From Fictibacillus aquaticus (GTDB lineage Bacteria > Bacillota > Bacilli > Bacillales > Fictibacillaceae), in the NCBI RefSeq assembly GCF_002245695.1, contig NZ_NOII01000011.1:62001-126000 (forward strand): a stretch of DNA of 64,000 nucleotides. Direction: 5' to 3'. Positions 51,218 through 59,120 of this stretch are shown here, piece by piece. Position numbers and translations under genes: made by a program. Position 1 is the first letter of the stretch, and each line of letters begins with the position of its first letter. The notes beneath the pieces are model-generated. The model was not told the DNA's origin. It saw only the letters and a program-made list of their open reading frames with translations, and did no database searches.

Positions 51218-51237
51218 GGGGTATGGTACCGTACCCC
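51218..51237. repeat. Palindromic GGTAC element, copy 7
   Basis: GGGGTATGGTACCGTACCCC, a 20-bp palindrome with one mismatch, 4 nt after the stop of the EamA gene. Confidence 0.75.
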
Positions 51238-51241
51238 CGGA

Positions 51242-52168
51242 TTACGCGCTTTTTTTTGCTTTTAAGCTTAGCTTTCCCCTGCTTAGCATAGACTTGATGG
51301 CATCGGCGTTCACAAGGATGATTCCTGCAATGATTGTGATGCCGCCGGCAACGCTGATCCAAGTAACTTCTTCATTGTATACAGCTGCGCCCAGACATAG
51401 AGCGATAAGCGGCGAAATGTACAGCCAAGTTGATGGAAACACAGGGTTCGTTTTAGAGACGAGCCAATAAAACAATGTATGGCCGATCATCGATCCTGCA
51501 ACCGTCAAGTACAGCAGCGAGCCCCAAGCTGCAGGCTGAACAAATGTTTCTATATCCACTTTTTCCGTAAAAGAAGATAAAACGAACAGCAAGGCTCCGC
51601 CGTACATCATCTGCGCCGCATTAAGCGCAATCGGAGACGTGTCTGAAAAACGCTGTATGACACGTTTAGAATAAAGTGCACCTCCTGAATAGGAAACCTC
51701 CCCTGCTAAGATCAGCAGACAGCCGGCAAGCCACAGCCCGCTCACTTCCAAGTACAATGTAGGCAGCAGCAGGATGACGACACCGCAAAACCCAATCAAT
51801 CCTCCAACCGCAGCCACAAGCGGCACTTTTTGCCGGAATAAGATTACCTGCCAAAGCATGATCATAAGCGGTCCCGTCGCTGACAATACACCTGCAATGC
51901 CTGATGAGACGTACTGTTCCGCCCAATATAGAGTGGAAAATGTACCGAAAGTTAAAGCAAGACCGCTTATCAGCATTTCTTTTCGAAGCAGCAGCCTCCA
52001 CTCTGTTTTCTTGCGCCATTTCATCCACAAGAAAAGAATTGCACCTGCTATGAAAAAGCGGCTCCCTGCCGAGAAAAACGGCGGTGCTCCGGCGTCTACT
52101 CCTATTTTTATAGCGAGAAAGGTTGTTCCGAAAATAAGGCACATAACGAAATAATTAAAAAGCACCAT
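51242..52168 (-). CDS. EamA/DMT-family exporter
   Basis: A 308-aa protein with ten helices in two EamA repeats (about 1-135 and 145-290). Typical stretches are FGTTFLAIKIGVDAGAPPFF, YVSSGIAGVLSATGPLMIML and, in the second half, VFPSTWLYISPLIALCLGAA. The family exports metabolites or amino acids. It is divergent from a MocR-type regulator 116 bp away with direct repeats between, so it is probably that regulator's target, perhaps for an amine or amino acid related to PLP chemistry. A Lys-rich tail (SLKAKKSA) ends the protein. Confidence 0.9.
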   Translation of the reverse strand: MVLFNYFVMCLIFGTTFLAIKIGVDAGAPPFFSAGSRFFIAGAILFLWMKWRKKTEWRLLLRKEMLISGLALTFGTFSTLYWAEQYVSSGIAGVLSATGPLMIMLWQVILFRQKVPLVAAVGGLIGFCGVVILLLPTLYLEVSGLWLAGCLLILAGEVSYSGGALYSKRVIQRFSDTSPIALNAAQMMYGGALLFVLSSFTEKVDIETFVQPAAWGSLLYLTVAGSMIGHTLFYWLVSKTNPVFPSTWLYISPLIALCLGAAVYNEEVTWISVAGGITIIAGIILVNADAIKSMLSRGKLSLKAKKSA

Positions 52169-52208
52169 CCGCAGCCACTCCTTTTCTATTTATCATATAG
52201 CGGCATGC

Positions 52209-52240
52209 ACAGAACAGTTTTAAAATAACAGAACAGTTTT
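52209..52240. promoter_or_regulatory. direct repeats, candidate MocR operator
   Basis: ACAGAACAGTTTT occurs twice (52209-52221 and 52228-52240), 19 nt apart in the same orientation, in the gap between the divergent EamA and MocR genes. MocR regulators such as GabR bind direct repeats at such distances. Confidence 0.6.
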
Positions 52241-52284
52241 GTTTGAAATTTTGTACAATAAATAAAAAGGAGTGTGTGCCAGCC

Positions 52285-53673
52285 ATGAAAAATCCGCTGT
52301 TCATAAAAGTACATGAAACAATCAATAACCGCTTAGAGCGCGGAGAGTACAAGCCTGGCGAAAAGCTTCCTTCTATTCGTTCACTCGCCACCGAGCTAAA
52401 TGTTCACCGGCTGACTGTGTTTAAAGCATATCAGCTGCTGAAGGAAAACGGAAAAGTGGAAGTGAAGGACAAATCAGGTTACTATGCCAAAGGTGAGTCT
52501 TCCATTTTGACTGATCTCGACTACCCCATCGTCACCTCTTACATTCATAAAAGTCATCTGTCTGAGATTCACAGAGTACACGTTGAATTCCAGTTTTCAC
52601 AGGCGGTTATTGACCCGGACCTTTTACCGAATCAATATACATCTTCTTCTGCAAAAAAAGTTCTCGACCTGTATCCTAAAGTGCTGAGCACGTATTCTAC
52701 TGTTCAAGGAGATCGTGAGCTGCGGGAATCCCTTGCGAACTATTTTTATGAAAAGCAAAAGCAATATATCACAGCTGATGACGTGCTAATCACAACTGGA
52801 TCGCAGCAGGCAATTGATCTAATCGCTCGTACGTTTGTTAGAAACGGCGATCACGTATTAATCGAGAGACCAACTTACAGTCCCGCAATCGATATGTTCA
52901 GAGAGCTGGGCGCACGACTCCTGCCAGTGAATATCACGCCTGACGGCTATGATATGGAGCAGCTCGAACAGTTCATGAAAGAGAAGAAGCCTGTTCTGTT
53001 TTATTTGAATCCTACTTTTCAAAATCCGACAGGCTATACTGTACCGGACAATCAGCGGAAACAGCTTGCTAATCTTGCTGAAAAATACAGAGTCTTCATC
53101 CTTGAGGATGACCCGTTCCGAGATATCTATTTTGAAAAGAAACCTCCGCTCCCTCTTTTTACATATGATGTACATGGCTATTGCCTGTACGTGAGGAGCT
53201 TCAGCAAATACATCGCACCCGGGCTCCGTATTTCTGCAATCCTGTGCAGGCAGCCGCTAATGGAACAGCTTCTTGCATCAAAGTCGCTCGCTGACAACGG
53301 CACACCGCTGCTGAATCAAAAAATGTTTCTTCACTATTACGCATCTGAGCGTCTTCAGAAGCATATTGAAAAGCTGCGGATTGCACTAGAGCTAAGGAAG
53401 GCCGCGATGGAATCAGCGCTTGAAGGAGAAGACTTTTATTGGGAGACTCCAGACGGAGGGCTCAATTTATGGGTTCAAATCCCTGATTCTATACGTATGG
53501 AGGAACTTCTGGCTGCATGCCTGGAGCAGTCTTTATCCTTTGTCCCCGGCACTATCTGCGATCCGCTGAAGGAAAAAGAAAACTGGATACGGCTAAGCTA
53601 TTCGTATTTAAATGAGAAGAAAATCGTTAAAGGAATACAATTATTCAAAGACATTTTGTCTTCACTAAAATAA
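52285..53673 (+). CDS. MocR-family regulator (GntR DNA-binding + aminotransferase fold)
   Basis: A 462-aa fusion. An N-terminal GntR winged helix (about 1-70: KPGEKLPSIRSLATELNVHR then LTVFKAYQLLKENG) is followed by a class I aminotransferase domain (about 105-460) with ITTGSQQAIDLIARTFVR, NPTFQNPTGYTVPDNQRK and SFSKYIAPGLRI, whose Lys binds PLP. MocR proteins sense amino compounds through PLP and usually control a neighbouring gene; the divergent EamA exporter is the likely target. The ATG at 52285 fits the homology start; the AGGAGTG lies somewhat far (about 11 nt). Confidence 0.9.
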   Translation: MKNPLFIKVHETINNRLERGEYKPGEKLPSIRSLATELNVHRLTVFKAYQLLKENGKVEVKDKSGYYAKGESSILTDLDYPIVTSYIHKSHLSEIHRVHVEFQFSQAVIDPDLLPNQYTSSSAKKVLDLYPKVLSTYSTVQGDRELRESLANYFYEKQKQYITADDVLITTGSQQAIDLIARTFVRNGDHVLIERPTYSPAIDMFRELGARLLPVNITPDGYDMEQLEQFMKEKKPVLFYLNPTFQNPTGYTVPDNQRKQLANLAEKYRVFILEDDPFRDIYFEKKPPLPLFTYDVHGYCLYVRSFSKYIAPGLRISAILCRQPLMEQLLASKSLADNGTPLLNQKMFLHYYASERLQKHIEKLRIALELRKAAMESALEGEDFYWETPDGGLNLWVQIPDSIRMEELLAACLEQSLSFVPGTICDPLKEKENWIRLSYSYLNEKKIVKGIQLFKDILSSLK

Positions 53674-53707
53674 AAAACAGCCGCTTAATTTTCACGCGGC
53701 TGCTTTG
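53674..53707. terminator. terminator (shared, convergent genes)
   Basis: CAGCCGC / GCGGCTG hairpin (11-nt loop) with an A-run on the left and TTTG on the right. Confidence 0.75.
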
Positions 53708-53712
53708 TTCAA

Positions 53713-55092
53713 TTATTGGTTTAACATAATTTTAATCGGGTCCATTTTATCCGGGCCGCTGTTCATGCTGAGGATGCCGAACGGGATCATCACATAATAA
53801 TCTTTTTCAGAACTTCCTTTCGCGAGTACGAATCTGGATTGCAAGCGGAGTTTTTCTTTATCTAAAACAATTCCTTTGCTGCTCAAAATCGCAGCCTCCT
53901 GCTTCTGCGCTAAATCATTTTTATGCACGACTTTTGCCATTTCAGCAAAGTTCTGCAGAATATCCTTTTTAAATGCTGATGCTTTCAACCCTGTTAGCTC
54001 ATAATCAAGCGTCAGTACATTTCCGTCTTTTTTCAATCCTGTTATAGAAACACTGTAAGGACTGCGGCTGCTCTTCACTTTAAATGATGCAGCAGTAATT
54101 TTATGCAGTGTATCTTCCTCATCACGGGAGATTTCTGGATAGACCATTAAATATTTCGCATTAGCATTGACTTTATTTAAGACCGTCCGCATTTCTTTCT
54201 TTTGCATACCATCTATTTTCTGGACACTTAAAACTCCGCCGTTTCGATTGTTCACTTGCTTTCCTTTATCATCTAACACCTTAAGCTCAACTGAGTCATT
54301 TGCACCAGCCACCATCGCAGTTGACCATGTAAAATCAATAATGGTTGAAGCTTTTGCGAGGCTTACAGATTGCAGCTGCAGCGAATCTGTTTTTGTCTTC
54401 ACAGATGCATTTGACGCGATCGTTTTAATCGGCAGCTGCTTTACCGGTACGTTAAATTTCCACATCCCCTCATTACCTGCAATGTTTGTAAAGGTAATAG
54501 GCAGTGTAAAGTCTTCCGGCAACTCTTTTTCGCGATACTCAAATTCTACCGCCGCCTCATAGCCGTTTTCCGTTTTCTTCAGTCCGCTCGAGGAACCGGC
54601 ATTCTCCGTTTGCTCGCCTTTTTCATACAGGTAGAAATTGAATCCTGAGACCCACACTCCGTTGCGGTCGATATCTTCCTTTACAAGTCCATCACCCGTT
54701 GCTGTAAAAGTAATTCCGACATTCGTTCCATCATAATAAGCACTCGTCACAGTCAAACTTACATTGTTGCTTACCGCTTCTTCATTCAGTTTTGTAACAA
54801 GTCCGCTCTGTGCAAGCTCTTTTCCTGTTTCTGAGCCAAACTTGTCGTAGATTCCCCCAAGGAACGGAACATCAGCCAGTACGGTTTTGACCGGCGTGGA
54901 AACGAACCCTGCGGCAAGCAGAAGAGCAGCTGCGCTTGAAGTAATCCAACCTGTTCTTGTAGCCAGCTTTTTGCGTACAATTTGCTTTTTCTGTAACCGG
55001 CCTTTTTGCATGCCTGCGCTGATAGCTTTTAAAATATCCTGCTGCGGCACTTCAATCTCCTCTACCTCTTTATCAAACCACGCTTTTTCCAT
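53713..55092 (-). CDS. DUF4179-type anti-sigma factor
   Basis: A 459-aa protein: a cytoplasmic N-terminus (about 1-45, with VPQQDILKAISAGMQKGRLQ), one transmembrane helix (about 49-68, WITSSAAALLLAAGFVS), then a large outer part with the DUF4179 domain (about 60-160, VPFLGGIYDKFGSETG) and a C-terminal immunoglobulin-like region. Such proteins hold ECF sigma factors at the membrane. Its start overlaps the sigma gene by 20 nt, giving coupled synthesis. The signal sensed is unknown. Confidence 0.85.
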   Translation of the reverse strand: MEKAWFDKEVEEIEVPQQDILKAISAGMQKGRLQKKQIVRKKLATRTGWITSSAAALLLAAGFVSTPVKTVLADVPFLGGIYDKFGSETGKELAQSGLVTKLNEEAVSNNVSLTVTSAYYDGTNVGITFTATGDGLVKEDIDRNGVWVSGFNFYLYEKGEQTENAGSSSGLKKTENGYEAAVEFEYREKELPEDFTLPITFTNIAGNEGMWKFNVPVKQLPIKTIASNASVKTKTDSLQLQSVSLAKASTIIDFTWSTAMVAGANDSVELKVLDDKGKQVNNRNGGVLSVQKIDGMQKKEMRTVLNKVNANAKYLMVYPEISRDEEDTLHKITAASFKVKSSRSPYSVSITGLKKDGNVLTLDYELTGLKASAFKKDILQNFAEMAKVVHKNDLAQKQEAAILSSKGIVLDKEKLRLQSRFVLAKGSSEKDYYVMIPFGILSMNSGPDKMDPIKIMLNQ

Positions 55093-55612
55093 AAGTGTCC
55101 GTCCCTCCTAACAGGTTTTTCAGTTCAAGTCTTGCACGCCGAAGATACGTTTTGACCGTACTCTCTGGTTTTTCCATCGTGTCAGCGATCCTCCGAATAG
55201 AAAAATCATGATAATAGAATAAAATAATTGCCGTTTGATAGTTTTTCTCTAAGCGTGAAATCGCACATGTGACGTCCAGCTCAGATGCATATGAATCTGT
55301 CCCTTTTTCAGCAGCTTGATTGAGAAAATCGTCACCGGTAAGAACTACTTTTTTCTGTTTACTTAGCAGCTGATAAGCATTCCTGATTAATATCTTGATT
55401 AGCCAAGTACTGAAATATGCCGGCTCTCTGAGCTGATGGATGGAGGTATACGCTTTACAGACCGTCTCCTGCACAACATCCAGCGCATCCTCTTTATTTC
55501 GCACATATAAAAAAGCGGTTTTATACATTTTTTCACTCTCATGCTTCATAAGTGCTTCAAACGCTTCGTCATTTCCGCGAACCGCTTTCTGCACAAGATG
55601 GATAACTTCCAA
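55073..55612 (-). CDS. ECF RNA polymerase sigma factor
   Basis: A 179-aa sigma factor of the ECF group: region 2 at about 15-75 (MYKTAFLYVRNKEDALDVVQ then ETVCKAY) and region 4 at about 115-170 (LEKNYQTAIILFYYHDFSIR, RIADTMEKPESTVKTYLRRA). The start is TTG at 55612, placed by AAGGAGGGG six nt upstream; a longer frame to 55630 would include this site. It is followed, overlapping, by its membrane anti-sigma factor. It resembles B. subtilis SigV-type factors with DUF4179 partners. The regulon is unknown; its place next to the T7SS operon may be chance. Confidence 0.9.
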   Translation of the reverse strand: MEVIHLVQKAVRGNDEAFEALMKHESEKMYKTAFLYVRNKEDALDVVQETVCKAYTSIHQLREPAYFSTWLIKILIRNAYQLLSKQKKVVLTGDDFLNQAAEKGTDSYASELDVTCAISRLEKNYQTAIILFYYHDFSIRRIADTMEKPESTVKTYLRRARLELKNLLGGTDTYGKSVV

Positions 55613-55723
55613 TCTTATCCCCTCCTTCAACTATTAGAGCATAAATTAAGAGGAATAAGTTTCATAAATTACAAAAATAGTTATTTTTATCCACAAGCCT
55701 GAAAGATATAAGTTTCATTCCGC

Positions 55724-55764
55724 AAAAAAACAGCCAGGAACGAAAATTCGTTCCCGGCTGTCTC
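55724..55764 (-). terminator. terminator of the type VII secretion operon
   Basis: CAGCCGGGAACG / CGTTCCTGGCTG hairpin followed by T7 on the minus strand, just after the essA stop. Confidence 0.9.
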
Positions 55765-55765
55765 G

Positions 55766-56245
55766 TTAAGCGTCCTCATTCCTGCGCCTCATTCCTGGCA
55801 GGATTAGTAGTACAATCATCAGTACTCCAAGCGCTATTAAAATTATATATACGATTGGCAGAGCTGACTGGCTAGTTTCCTTAGTTTCATCCGTTCTGTT
55901 TAAAAACTGTCCGCTGTTTTTGCCGGAAAAAAGATGCAGCTGCTTCGCTTTTTGCGCAACTGTGCTCTTTTCTTCACCGCTTCCCTCTGCAAACAGCTCG
56001 CCTTTAATGTTCTCCCACTTTTCATCAGGTTTCATCTTAAAAGTAAGGCTTTTCTGCTCTTCAGGAATTGGTGTTTTTTGCTCGTTCAGCGGTTCATCTG
56101 TAAAGAAATCCGTATTGTTGTTCCTGTCCTTTTTTTCATAAAGATTTGGGGACAGGTTGTTAATATTCTTTTCTGCACTTGCTGTCTTGCTGCTCAAAAA
56201 GGTAAACAGCAGCACGAATGCCAGTACTAGTTTAATAAGCTTCAT
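55766..56245 (-). CDS. essA: type VII secretion protein EssA
   Basis: A 159-aa protein with an N-terminal signal-like helix (MKLIKLVLAFVLLFTFLSSK), a polar outer region with SPNLYEKKDR and TFKMKPDEKWENIKGELF, and a C-terminal transmembrane helix (about 128-150) ending in MRRRNEDA. This is the EssA layout; EssA is a small membrane component of the Firmicutes T7SS. The start at 56245 overlaps esaA by 14 nt. An AGGAG lies 13 nt upstream, rather far, so coupling to esaA is likely. Last gene of the operon. Confidence 0.82.
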   Translation of the reverse strand: MKLIKLVLAFVLLFTFLSSKTASAEKNINNLSPNLYEKKDRNNNTDFFTDEPLNEQKTPIPEEQKSLTFKMKPDEKWENIKGELFAEGSGEEKSTVAQKAKQLHLFSGKNSGQFLNRTDETKETSQSALPIVYIILIALGVLMIVLLILPGMRRRNEDA

Positions 56246-59120
56246 AAGCTTGATCAGACTCCTGAGGCTTTCCTGGTTTTCTCCAGGCATCAGCTGCAAA
56301 TGGAATCACCGACAGCACCGCAATAATGCCGATCAAGACGAATGATCCTTGAGCAAACTGGTTATCCGCATCATATTGAATAGACATGTAAATTGCAGAC
56401 ATCGGATCTTCATACAGGAAGTTCGGTGCTGCCAGTGCAAGAAGCGGGCTTACAAAGAATAGTACAAGTCCGACGCTCGCGATCCAGCCGGCTGCATTGC
56501 CTAAGTAAAAGGCTGTTTTAACCAATAATGATGCTGCTGTTAAAAGCAGTATTGTGAAAATAGACCATTGTATCGCACGGCTGTCGGACAGTGAGTAAAT
56601 TTCAAGTCCGAACAAGCTGATTACAAGTCCGACAATCAAGTTCAGCAAAGCAAACAGCGAACCTTTTACAAGCAGCGGCAGATTGCTGAAATAGTGACTG
56701 AAGAATCCGATCAGCAGCGCGCTGATCAAAACGATAACCAGGATGACAACCGGCGGCACTGTTTTTGTTTTCTCAGCTGGTGTGTCTCCGCTGATTTTCA
56801 GCGGATTCGCCAAGTAGTCATACACATAGCCATTATTCTGGCCATCGACCACTGTGTTGCCTAATACGTTATGCACATCGTCTCTGACGAGTTTAGTCGA
56901 TGCTACGTTTGTTGCCCATTTTTCGTTCAATACATCAGCATCGCTCTGGACGACCGTTACTTTCTTTTGCAATTCGCCTGTATAGTTCACAACGAAGTTC
57001 TGTCTGTCCCCAAGTGTATTCATTAGTTCATTTATATACATCATTTCCTGTCCAATGCTCTGCTGGTTGGATATGACCGCTGTTCCGTCAGCATTCTGGC
57101 TCGGTGCAGGAGCATTCATCTCAGACTGCAGTTCCTGGAGCTGTGAAAGAACCGTATTTGCGCTTTCTTCCATCAGCCCGATGTCATCCATTATGGCAGC
57201 CTGCTGGCTCTCAAGGCTCACATTATAGTCAGTCGTGAACTGTGAAAAGTCCATGTTAAGTGTATTCATGACTTGCTGCGTTTCGGGAAGTTCCTTTTGC
57301 ATAAGGCCGTCCCATTGCGACTGCTCGTTTTCGTTTACACTCAAAGTTTCAGTTACACGGCCATTTAGAATTTCATCATTTAAAACGGTTTCTTTAACCG
57401 GATCGTCATTGCTCATACGAGTTAACGTCCATTCATATTGAGCAAGAGCCCCGTAATAGTCAAGAATCGTGTCTAAAGACTTGTTTTCAAGCGGAGTGCT
57501 GAATGCTGCATCAAGCATCGTTTTTCGTGCCTCAGAAAGCACTGATGAATTAAGAATACTGCTCTCTTTACCTCTTATTTGCATAAACAGATTTTTACTT
57601 GAGCCTTTTAACGAATCCAATTCAGCAAGCAAGTCTGTATGTTCTGCGAGCAGTGCATTGTATTCTTCAACAAGTTTTCCGTTTTCTTCAAAGAGACCAT
57701 CATACAATGCTTTTAAGGCATCATACTCCTGCTTCCACTTATCATCGTTTTCCTTGGCAGAAATACTGTTGATCAGCTTTTGGATTTCTCCTTCCTCACC
57801 TGTAAGACCTTCGAGATAGGTAATAGAATTCAGCAGCTCTTGAGTTGGCTCGGATACTGCCTTTAAATGAGGCAAAACACCGTCAATACCTGCTTTCATA
57901 TCCTGAAGTTTCTGCAATTCATCGCTAAATCCAGGTTTATCTCCGCCTTGATCACCAGGCTCTCCTGGCTGCGCTGGTTCCTTAGGATCTTTAGGATCTC
58001 CAGGCGGCTTTTCTTCGCCAGGACTTGAATCCTCAACTTTCTTTCGCAAACTCAGCATCTCGTTTTCAATTGCCGTAAGCTGAACTTGCTCCTGCTGCGT
58101 TCTGTAGACATCCAGATACCGTCCTTGAATCTCTTTCATTTCTTTTATCTGTCTGTCAACCTGCGCAAGCCTCGTCTCGTTTAGAGCCGTGACAGAATCA
58201 CTGTTCTCCTGCATAAGCGTTTCAATGCCTGCCATCGTATCAGTGAACCGGTCTCCCTGTTCATTAAACACTTGGCGGGATTCTTCCTGCTGAAGCGCGT
58301 AGCTTTGCGATCCTGTCTGAATAGCCAGGATACTTTCCTGCTGTGCAACTCCGAGGAGCTCTTGCTGAGCGTTCTGGTACTCTTTATATGCTTCTACATA
58401 CTTTACGAATGCAGCAAGATTCTGTTCAAACTGCTCTACGCTGCTGGCTCGTTCAGGCGAGCTTTCCACACCTTGCTGCATGCTTGCTTTTAAATCCTCA
58501 AGCAGGCTCTTCTGTCGTTCCAATTCTCCTGCCAGGTTTTTGGAGCTAGGCTTATAAAAGTTCACCATAACCGTCTGAAAATCAATTTCTTTTTCCAGTA
58601 TGCGGTCAAATTCTTTTCGCACACTGTCCATATCCTCTGATACATAGTTCCAATATAAAGAGCTCATTTTCGTGTTGACCCGGTTTGCCGCATAATCCAG
58701 CTCACGAAGGACCTTCTCTTTATTTACTGCGTTCAGCTGGCTTTGGACTTTGTATTGAAAGTCCGCTTTTGCCGGCTGCTGGTCATCGTAGGTTAATAGA
58801 TTGTTCGTAAAATCGGATGGAATAAAGACAACAGCATCGTACTCATTGTTTTTAAGCCCGTTAACAGCGGCACTGCGGCCAAGCACTGTCCATTTAAAGT
58901 CCGATTGTTCCTTGAGAAGAGCCGGCACCTTCTCGCTGAGCTTTAAGTTCTCCGCTTCAGGCGCCCCGGCATCCTCGTTTACGATGGCGATCGATCTTGT
59001 AGCAGTCTCCTTAACCTCCATCGGGTTATCCCCGACAAACTGGATAAACAAGTGTGGAAAAACAAGAATGACCGCCGCTGCCAAAATCATTTTAATGGTA
59101 TAGCTCCATTGACCTGTCAT
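56232..59120 (-). CDS. esaA: type VII secretion protein EsaA (YueB family)
   Basis: A 962-aa membrane protein. One helix lies near the N-terminus (about 10-29), followed by the conserved IAIVNEDAGAPEAE region. A very long extracellular part, largely coiled coil (about 190-740), has a Pro/Gly/Glu-rich linker (about 370-395). Five to six helices close the protein (from about 775). This is the EsaA/YueB architecture; B. subtilis YueB is the receptor of phage SPP1. It forms a stalk reaching through the cell wall. It overlaps essC by four bases and essA by 14. Confidence 0.92.
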   Translation of the reverse strand: MTGQWSYTIKMILAAAVILVFPHLFIQFVGDNPMEVKETATRSIAIVNEDAGAPEAENLKLSEKVPALLKEQSDFKWTVLGRSAAVNGLKNNEYDAVVFIPSDFTNNLLTYDDQQPAKADFQYKVQSQLNAVNKEKVLRELDYAANRVNTKMSSLYWNYVSEDMDSVRKEFDRILEKEIDFQTVMVNFYKPSSKNLAGELERQKSLLEDLKASMQQGVESSPERASSVEQFEQNLAAFVKYVEAYKEYQNAQQELLGVAQQESILAIQTGSQSYALQQEESRQVFNEQGDRFTDTMAGIETLMQENSDSVTALNETRLAQVDRQIKEMKEIQGRYLDVYRTQQEQVQLTAIENEMLSLRKKVEDSSPGEEKPPGDPKDPKEPAQPGEPGDQGGDKPGFSDELQKLQDMKAGIDGVLPHLKAVSEPTQELLNSITYLEGLTGEEGEIQKLINSISAKENDDKWKQEYDALKALYDGLFEENGKLVEEYNALLAEHTDLLAELDSLKGSSKNLFMQIRGKESSILNSSVLSEARKTMLDAAFSTPLENKSLDTILDYYGALAQYEWTLTRMSNDDPVKETVLNDEILNGRVTETLSVNENEQSQWDGLMQKELPETQQVMNTLNMDFSQFTTDYNVSLESQQAAIMDDIGLMEESANTVLSQLQELQSEMNAPAPSQNADGTAVISNQQSIGQEMMYINELMNTLGDRQNFVVNYTGELQKKVTVVQSDADVLNEKWATNVASTKLVRDDVHNVLGNTVVDGQNNGYVYDYLANPLKISGDTPAEKTKTVPPVVILVIVLISALLIGFFSHYFSNLPLLVKGSLFALLNLIVGLVISLFGLEIYSLSDSRAIQWSIFTILLLTAASLLVKTAFYLGNAAGWIASVGLVLFFVSPLLALAAPNFLYEDPMSAIYMSIQYDADNQFAQGSFVLIGIIAVLSVIPFAADAWRKPGKPQESDQAYEAY

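Noticed and set aside
1174-51237. GGTAC palindromes as ends of an insertion sequence
   Set aside because: No transposase lies between any two copies, and each copy is a self-contained palindrome.
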